From contig NZ_AUIP01000018.1 in assembly GCF_000423765.1 (NCBI RefSeq), positions 1 through 57,748 of the forward strand: 57,748 bases of DNA. The letters are read 5' to 3'. Shown here in pieces: positions 53,100 to 57,748 of this stretch. A program made the position numbers and the translations under genes. The notes beneath the pieces were generated by a model that had not been told where the DNA came from, made no database searches, and saw only the letters and a list, made by a program, of their open reading frames with translations. This DNA is from Streptococcus porci DSM 23759. Its GTDB lineage: Bacteria; Bacillota; Bacilli; Lactobacillales; Streptococcaceae. Numbering within the stretch: position 1 is the first letter of the stretch; each line of letters starts with the position of its first letter.

Positions 53100-53735
53100 A
53101 TGAAAAAAATTGCTTGTTTGCTTTATCCTAATTTTTCTCTTTATGAGATAGCTCCTTTGACTAGCATATTGGTGTTGAATTTTGGGAGAAAGATTGATTT
53201 TATTGCTTCCACTACGGAAACGATTTATTCGGAGGATGGTCTACCTTGTCATGCTAACAAAATCTTAGAAGAGGTAAATATAGAGGAATATGATTGTATT
53301 CTTTGTCCAGGGACGATTGACTTCACTCCGGCTTTGAGAGATGAGCACCTCATTCGATTTCTGGCTGGCTTAGATGGTAAGCCAATCAAAATTGCAGCGA
53401 TTTCCTCTGCTCCGATCTTGCTTGCTAAGGCTGGATTATTGGAGAATACCTTATATACAGGTGGTATTTGGCAAAATTTCATGGACTATTTTGACTTTCT
53501 ACCTGGAGAAAATTTTCGTCCCTTACCAGTCTGTGAAGATGGGAATATTATCACAGGAACTGGTTTTACAGTCAATGCCTTTTCACGTCAGGTTCTTACC
53601 AGTCTAAGATTGGTTGAAGATGCGACTATGTACTTCAAAGAAAATGATGATTACTCTGCGGAAGACTTTATTTTCGAATTGTCTGACGAGGAATTTGAAG
53701 AGTTCAAAGCAACATTTGAAAAAGGTCCTAACTAA
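53100..53735 (+). CDS. DJ-1/PfpI-family protein with Ser at the nucleophile position
   Basis: A 211-aa DJ-1/PfpI fold protein (KIACLLYPNFSLYEIAPLTS; YDCILCPGTIDF; then GKPIKIAAISSAPILLAKAG). In active members the elbow reads A-[IV]-C-x-[AG]; here it is ISSAP, so the catalytic Cys is replaced by Ser. It may be a binding or regulatory protein or use other chemistry. GAGGAGG lies 6 nt before the ATG. Sits between dnaK and dnaJ after a terminator, so it may be expressed separately from the chaperones. Confidence 0.85.
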   Translation: MKKIACLLYPNFSLYEIAPLTSILVLNFGRKIDFIASTTETIYSEDGLPCHANKILEEVNIEEYDCILCPGTIDFTPALRDEHLIRFLAGLDGKPIKIAAISSAPILLAKAGLLENTLYTGGIWQNFMDYFDFLPGENFRPLPVCEDGNIITGTGFTVNAFSRQVLTSLRLVEDATMYFKENDDYSAEDFIFELSDEEFEEFKATFEKGPN

Positions 53736-53741
53736 TTTTAC

Positions 53742-53927
53742 AGAAAGGAAAGTGTTCGTAATCGAACACGGGCTACTTTCAACATTTCAATGAAAGGAAT
53801 ACAAGTTCGTTTATTCGAACACAGGCTGAAAACCTAGTGAAAAAGATAAACTTCCTCGTGTGTTTTACACACTGCGTCAGTTTCCTATTTTCATACGGTT
53901 TTCTTAACGCCTTTTGTATCATAAACT
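53742..53927 (+). promoter_or_regulatory. Split, partly duplicated leader of dnaJ
   Basis: AGAAAGGAA (53742-53750) and GAAAGGAA (53792-53799) head two similar units: GTTCG/CGAAC hairpins then ACGGGCT or ACAGGCT. A third hairpin GTGTGT-TTT-ACACAC is at 53858-53872, preceded by AGATAAACTTCCT and followed by TTTCCTATTTT, as in the dehydrogenase leader. ATG 53928 is preceded by TTTTGTATCATAAACT with no ribosome site, 128 nt from the nearer GAAAGGAA. Confidence 0.68.
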
Positions 53928-55064
53928 ATGAACAATACAGAATATTACGATCGTCTGGGAGTTTCTAAGAATGCCTCTCAGGACGAAATCAAAAAAGCCT
54001 ACCGTAAGATGTCGAAAAAATACCATCCAGACATCAATAAAGAGGCTGGAGCAGAACAAAAATATAAAGAAGTTCAGGAAGCCTACGAAACACTAGGTGA
54101 TGAACAAAAACGTGCTGCCTATGACCAGTACGGCCCTGCTGGAGCCAATGGAGGATTTGGCGGTGGAGGATTTGACGGCTTCGGAGGAGCTGGTGGTTTT
54201 GGTGGATTTGAGGATATCTTCTCGTCATTCTTTGGTGGGGGAGGGGGGATGCGCAATCCCAATGCTCCTCGTCAGGGTGATGACCTCAACTACTCTATCC
54301 AATTAACTTTCGAAGAAGCGATTTTTGGGACAGAAAAAGAGGTCAAATACCAACGTGAAGCCTCATGTAATACCTGTGGTGGTAATGGCTGCAAACCTGG
54401 TACTAGCCCAGTAACCTGCAGTCGCTGTCATGGGCAAGGTGTTATCAATGTGGATACCCAAACGCCACTCGGTATGATGCGCCGTCAAATGACTTGTGAC
54501 GTCTGTCATGGTCTCGGGAAAGAAATCAAAGATCCTTGTCAAACCTGTCGTGGTACTGGTCACGAAAAACGTGCCCATCAAGTTTCTGTAAAAATTCCAG
54601 CTGGGGTGGAAACAGGTCAACAGATTCGCTTGCAAGGTCAGGGAGATGCTGGCTTTAACGGTGGTCCATACGGTGACCTCTTTGTCATCATCAATGTGAA
54701 ACCTAGTGATAAGTTTACCCGTGAAGGGACAACAATCTTCTATAACTTGGATTTGAATTTTGTTCAAGCTGCTCTGGGGGACACCGTGGAGGTACCAACA
54801 GTACACGGCAACGTCGAGCTGACCATTCCTGCGGGGACACAAACAGGTAAGATTTTCCGTCTCAAAGGTAAGGGAGCACCGCGCTTGCGTGGTGGCGCCC
54901 AAGGCGACCAGCACGTGACCGTCAATATCGTCACCCCAACCAAGCTCAATGACGCACAAAAAGAGGCACTCAGAGCCTTTGCGGCAGCTAGTGGCTTAAA
55001 GGATATCCATCCTAAGAAAAAAGGTTTTTTCGATAAAGTCAAAGACGCTTTTGAGGAAATCTAA
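53928..55064 (+). CDS. dnaJ: Chaperone DnaJ (Hsp40)
   Basis: A 378-aa type I J-protein that stimulates DnaK. J domain 1-70 with HPD ([20 protein letters not shown]), Gly/Phe region, four CxxCxGxG-type zinc repeats ([33 protein letters not shown]; about 145-210), and C-terminal substrate domains. ATG 53928 fits the family start [12 protein letters not shown]. Its leader carries the same split ribosome-site architecture as dnaK. Confidence 0.98.
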   Translation: MNNTEYYDRLGVSKNASQDEIKKAYRKMSKKYHPDINKEAGAEQKYKEVQEAYETLGDEQKRAAYDQYGPAGANGGFGGGGFDGFGGAGGFGGFEDIFSSFFGGGGGMRNPNAPRQGDDLNYSIQLTFEEAIFGTEKEVKYQREASCNTCGGNGCKPGTSPVTCSRCHGQGVINVDTQTPLGMMRRQMTCDVCHGLGKEIKDPCQTCRGTGHEKRAHQVSVKIPAGVETGQQIRLQGQGDAGFNGGPYGDLFVIINVKPSDKFTREGTTIFYNLDLNFVQAALGDTVEVPTVHGNVELTIPAGTQTGKIFRLKGKGAPRLRGGAQGDQHVTVNIVTPTKLNDAQKEALRAFAAASGLKDIHPKKKGFFDKVKDAFEEI

Positions 55065-55143
55065 AGAGCAAATCAGCAGGAAATTCTCTTGCTGATTTTT
55101 TGTCTTTCTGATAATCTAGTGAAAAGGATAGAGGAGGTAAGTC

Positions 55144-56592
55144 ATGGATTTTAAAGACGCTAGTGAGCAGGCTCAGGCTGTTAAGACAGGTGAGGTATCC
55201 GCTAGGGAAGTGGTCTTGGAAAGTATCAAAAGGATTGAAGAGTTAAATCCTGAGCTAAAGGCGGTGGTCTCGATGCAGTTTGAGAAAGCTTTGGCAAAAG
55301 CTGACGCCCTGATTGACTTATCAGCTCCCTTTGCAGGTGTCCCTATCCTGCTTAAAGATTTAGGGCAACATCAAGCTGGGCAGTTATCAACATCGGGCTC
55401 CAAACTTTTTGCCAACTATTATGCCAATCAAGACGACAACTACACCAAAAAGATTGAGGAGTTGGGCTTTATCATCTTAGGACGGACCAATACACCGGAA
55501 TTTGGCTTTAAAAATATCTCAGATAGCCAGTTGCATGGCTTGGTCAATCTTCCTAAGGACAAGACCCGAAACGCGGGTGGTTCTTCTGGAGGTGCGGCAG
55601 CTGCGGTGGCTTCAGGTATGGTTCAGCTAGCGGGAGCCTCTGATGGCGGTGGTTCCATTCGGATTCCCGCCAGTTTCAATGGGTTGATTGGTCTCAAACC
55701 TAGCCGTGGTCGTCTGCCAGTGGGGCCTGGTTCTTACCGTGGTTGGCAGGGGGCATCGAGCCACTTTGCGCTGACCAAGTCTGTTCGCGACACTCGGCAG
55801 TTTCTTTACGGCATGCAGACTTGCCAACTGGAGAGTCCTTTTCCTCTACCGACGCTATCACATGACGCTCTTTTTAGAAAAATAGCGGAGCCTTTGACCA
55901 TAGCTTACCGTCTAGAGTCTCCAATTGGGACAGTCCTTTCAGATGAAGCGAAATGGGCGGTGCTGGAAATGGTGGACAAATTGACTAAGCTAGGTCATAA
56001 GCTGATTCCTCTTGAGCGAGACATCCTTGATGGTGTGGAAGTCATGAAATCTTACTACATCATGAACAGTGTCGAGACGGCTCAAATGTTTGACCAGATT
56101 GAAAAATCTTTTGGTCGCGACATGACTCTCTCTGATATGGAGCTGATGACTTGGGCTATTTATCAAAGTGGACAAAAGATTCCAGCTAAACATTATTCAC
56201 AAGTCTTGCAGGATTGGGATAGGTATGGAGCGGTTATGGCTGACTTTCATAAGACTTATGACCTACTCCTAACACCGACAGTAGCCAGTGTGGCACCCAA
56301 GCATGGGCAATTCGCTCTGTCACCTGATTTGCAGGAAAATCTGAAAAATATGGATAGTTTTTCCGTAGCTGATCAACAGGATTTAATTTGGGAGATGTTT
56401 GCGGACAGCTTGGCCTGGACTCCTTTTACTCAGTTGCAAAACCTGACGGGGCAGCCAGCTATTTCTTTACCGACTTTTGTACGTGAGGATGGTCTGCCAA
56501 TAGGGGTTCAATTGACGTCGGCTAAGGGGCGTGAGGACTTGCTTTTAGCCCTTTCTGAGCAAATTGAAGAAAGTGGTTTGCTGAAAATGTAA
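55144..56592 (+). CDS. Amidase-signature family protein
   Basis: A 482-aa amidase related to GatA and 6-aminohexanoate/peptide amidases. Catalytic Lys in AGVPILLKDLGQ, cis-Ser/Ser in NAGGSSGGAAAAVASG and ASDGGGSIRIPASFNGLIGL, followed by KPSRGRLPVGPG. Length and lack of gatB/gatC neighbours argue against the tRNA amidotransferase. Hydrolyses an unknown amide. AGAGGAGGTAAGTC precedes the ATG; a separate transcript from dnaJ is likely (80-bp gap). Confidence 0.9.
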   Translation: MDFKDASEQAQAVKTGEVSAREVVLESIKRIEELNPELKAVVSMQFEKALAKADALIDLSAPFAGVPILLKDLGQHQAGQLSTSGSKLFANYYANQDDNYTKKIEELGFIILGRTNTPEFGFKNISDSQLHGLVNLPKDKTRNAGGSSGGAAAAVASGMVQLAGASDGGGSIRIPASFNGLIGLKPSRGRLPVGPGSYRGWQGASSHFALTKSVRDTRQFLYGMQTCQLESPFPLPTLSHDALFRKIAEPLTIAYRLESPIGTVLSDEAKWAVLEMVDKLTKLGHKLIPLERDILDGVEVMKSYYIMNSVETAQMFDQIEKSFGRDMTLSDMELMTWAIYQSGQKIPAKHYSQVLQDWDRYGAVMADFHKTYDLLLTPTVASVAPKHGQFALSPDLQENLKNMDSFSVADQQDLIWEMFADSLAWTPFTQLQNLTGQPAISLPTFVREDGLPIGVQLTSAKGREDLLLALSEQIEESGLLKM

Positions 56593-56618
56593 GCGTGTTT
56601 AATTTTCAGTTCAATTTT

Positions 56619-56647
56619 TTGCGTCAGCTTTTTCCTTGTGATATAGT
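56619..56647 (+). promoter_or_regulatory. Promoter of the truncated binding-protein gene
   Basis: TTGCGT (56619-56624), 17 nt, TATAGT (56642-56647). Confidence 0.6.
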
Positions 56648-56692
56648 GAAATAGTTGGTCGTCAAAGACCGGCTAAGAATAGGAGAATCATA

Positions 56693-57490
56693 ATGTTTAA
56701 GAAGTTGTTGACCTCGGCAGCTCTGCTTTCTGCCATCGGATTGACTTCTTGTTCATCTCAGGGCAAAAGCACTAGCCAAACACAATTTGATAAAATCAAA
56801 GAAGTTGGGGTCTTGAAAGTCGCGACGCCGGGAACGCTTTTCCCAACCTCGTACTATAACGACGATAAGGAGCTTGTCGGTTACGAAATCGATATGATGA
56901 ATGAAATTGGCAAACGTCTGAATCTTGAAATCGACTATCAAGAGATTGGTGTTGCAGAAGCGCTGACCTCTGTTGACTCTGGTAAGGTTGATGTATCTGT
57001 CAATAACTTAACGCCGACGGCTGAACGTAAAGAAAAGTACAATCTTTCTGAAGCCTACAAGTATTCAGTCAGTGGCATGATTGTCCGTGAAGACGGTTCG
57101 TCAAAGATCACTGCAGAAGACCTTTCTGACTGGAAAGGTAAGAAAGCAGGTGGTGGTGCTGGTACGACTTTTATGAAAATTGCTGAAAAATTGGGCGCAG
57201 AGCCAGTTATTTACGACAACGTAACCAATGATGTTTATCTTCGTGACGTCTCAACAGGTCGTACTGATTTTATTCCAAATGATTACTATACTCAGGTTAT
57301 CGCTGTTAAGGTGATTACTGAAAAATTCCCAGATATCAAGGTTAAGATGGGAAATGTCAAATATAATCCGACAGAGTCTGCAATTGTGATGAGTAAAAAA
57401 GATGATAGCTTGAAAAACATACTAAGATTAGTAGTGAAGAAATCTCCGACGGGAGAGAGTAGTCACTACTTTTTCTTTATGTTAAAGTAG
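56693..57490 (+). pseudogene. Amino-acid ABC transporter binding lipoprotein, 3' end lost to an IS
   Basis: A family 3 solute-binding lipoprotein (lipobox LTSC; SYYNDDKELVGYEIDMMNEI; VDVSVNNLTPTAERKEKYNL). The sequence fits the family to about residue 241 (SAIVMSKKDDSLKN, nt about 57417). The next 24 codons (ILRLVVKKSPTGESSHYFFF...) do not fit, and an IS110-type left end begins there. The usual final helix (about 20-25 residues) is missing, so the product is probably unstable or altered. Resembles the protein at 17900 in type, not closely in sequence. Confidence 0.8.
57430..57474 (+). terminator. Hairpin with T run at the IS left end
   Basis: AGTAGTGA (57430-57437) pairs with TCACTACT (57463-57470), enclosing TCTCC-GACG-GGAGA, followed by TTTT. 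Could end read-through from the host gene or be the first stem of the IS noncoding RNA. Confidence 0.55.
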
Positions 57491-57628
57491 AGGTGTCTTG
57501 TTAAGTCGAGAACTCTTTTGACGCTAGACGTCGCATCAAAAACTGGCAAGACACCTGTTTTAGAAAGAATGTTATCAAAGTATGTGGGACGCCAGACGTC
57601 GAGTATTGAAAATGACATCACTAAAACA
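57491..57628 (+). ncRNA. Putative IS110 bridge RNA with two guide-like loops
   Basis: Two tandem stem-loops upstream of the transposase: AGGTGTCTTG/CAAGACACCT (57491-57556) and TGTTTTAG/CTAAAACA (57556-57628). Each has a large internal loop and is topped by nearly the same hairpin, GACGC(T/C)AGACGTCG (57520-57533 and 57588-57601). This matches the two-loop plan (target- and donor-binding) of bridge RNAs described for IS621. No guide pairing could be proven from this window. Confidence 0.55.
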
Positions 57629-57658
57629 AGGAATCATTCAAGACAAAGAGGTAATATC

Positions 57659-57748
57659 ATGCGTGCAGTTTTTGGGATTGATGTGAGTAAGGCAAGTTCA
57701 GAAGTGGCCATTCTAGTCAATGGTGAGAAAGTTCATGGCTATACCATG
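57659..57748 (+). CDS. IS110-family transposase (DEDD), N-terminal fragment
   Basis: The first 30 codons, cut by the window edge: MRAVFGIDVSKASSEVAILV then NGEKVHGYTM. GIDVSK holds the first Asp of the RuvC-like DEDD catalytic site, the hallmark start of IS110-family recombinases. AAAGAGGTAATATC is the ribosome site. It would act with the upstream RNA to choose target sites. Confidence 0.85.
   Translation, partial: MRAVFGIDVSKASSEVAILVNGEKVHGYTM

Larger units (their letters stand above)
57418..57748 (+). mobile_element. IS110-family insertion sequence, left end and start of transposase
   Basis: The element begins near 57418, where the binding-protein gene loses homology, and runs off the window. 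The noncoding left end (about 240 bp) is full of hairpins, and the transposase starts at 57659. Long structured left ends are characteristic of the IS110 group, where they encode the bridge RNA. Exact left boundary is inferred. Confidence 0.75.

Overview
The window looks like a low-GC Gram-positive chromosome of the genus Streptococcus, most likely the salivarius group (S. salivarius, S. vestibularis or S. thermophilus). The basis is gene content: Gram-positive PolC, hrcA-grpE-dnaK-dnaJ with CIRCE operators, a four-gene 2-oxo-acid dehydrogenase operon, an Rgg regulator, LPXTG and lipobox motifs, and BOX-like intergenic DNA. I cannot name the species from sequence alone.

Layout. 1-924 is a cluster of eleven tRNA genes, the first cut by the window edge. 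About 925-10780 is an integrated mobile element in the last tRNA gene, tRNA-Leu(CAA). It carries a tyrosine integrase, a DUF771 protein, a Rep_trans-type initiator/relaxase, an FtsK/TcpA-like ATPase, small accessory proteins, a cargo gene, an XRE regulator, a large LPXTG protein with a SEC10/PgrA-type surface-exclusion domain, and a type I toxin-antitoxin locus. A 14-bp direct repeat bounds it. 11102-17764 holds polC, a two-gene insertion bounded by a duplicated polC 3' end, and a MarR/FMN-reductase pair. 17900-24728 holds an amino-acid binding lipoprotein and pdhABCD. 24936-34826 has a membrane MutS-like ATPase, PadR with a DUF1700-DUF4097 fusion, two FMN reductases (one with a double flavinylation-like tail), a formate/nitrite transporter, a GH114-like protein and lplA. 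34936-39710 has argGH, an ACT protein and a UPF0210 protein. 39781-45806 has an XRE membrane regulator, a rhodanese/CoA-disulfide-reductase cluster with a CsoR/CstR-type regulator, a zinc alcohol dehydrogenase and a phosphatase. 45888-48786 has an ABC exporter, an Rgg regulator and a small acidic exported protein. 49013-55064 is the heat-shock operon. The end holds an amidase, a binding protein truncated by an IS110-family element, and that element's left end.

How parts work together. The dehydrogenase complex needs lipoyl groups, which LplA attaches, and both its E2 and E3 carry near-identical lipoyl domains. The rhodanese/CoADR cluster faces a persulfide-type regulator whose two operator-like sites lie in the shared promoter region. 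HrcA controls its own operon through two CIRCE copies.

Most striking observation. At six genes (pdhC, dnaK, dnaJ, the alcohol dehydrogenase, the phosphatase and lplA) a strong Shine-Dalgarno-like sequence (A)GAAAGGA lies about 36-226 nt upstream of the start codon, foldable hairpins lie between, and little or no Shine-Dalgarno sequence adjoins the start. In four of them the start is preceded by a shared motif, about TTNGTATC then 5-7 nt then ATG. This looks like a family of split translation-initiation leaders. Second is a probable IS110 bridge RNA at 57491-57628. Third is a repeated architecture in which the 3' end of a gene (polC; the DUF4097 gene) is duplicated on both sides of inserted genes.
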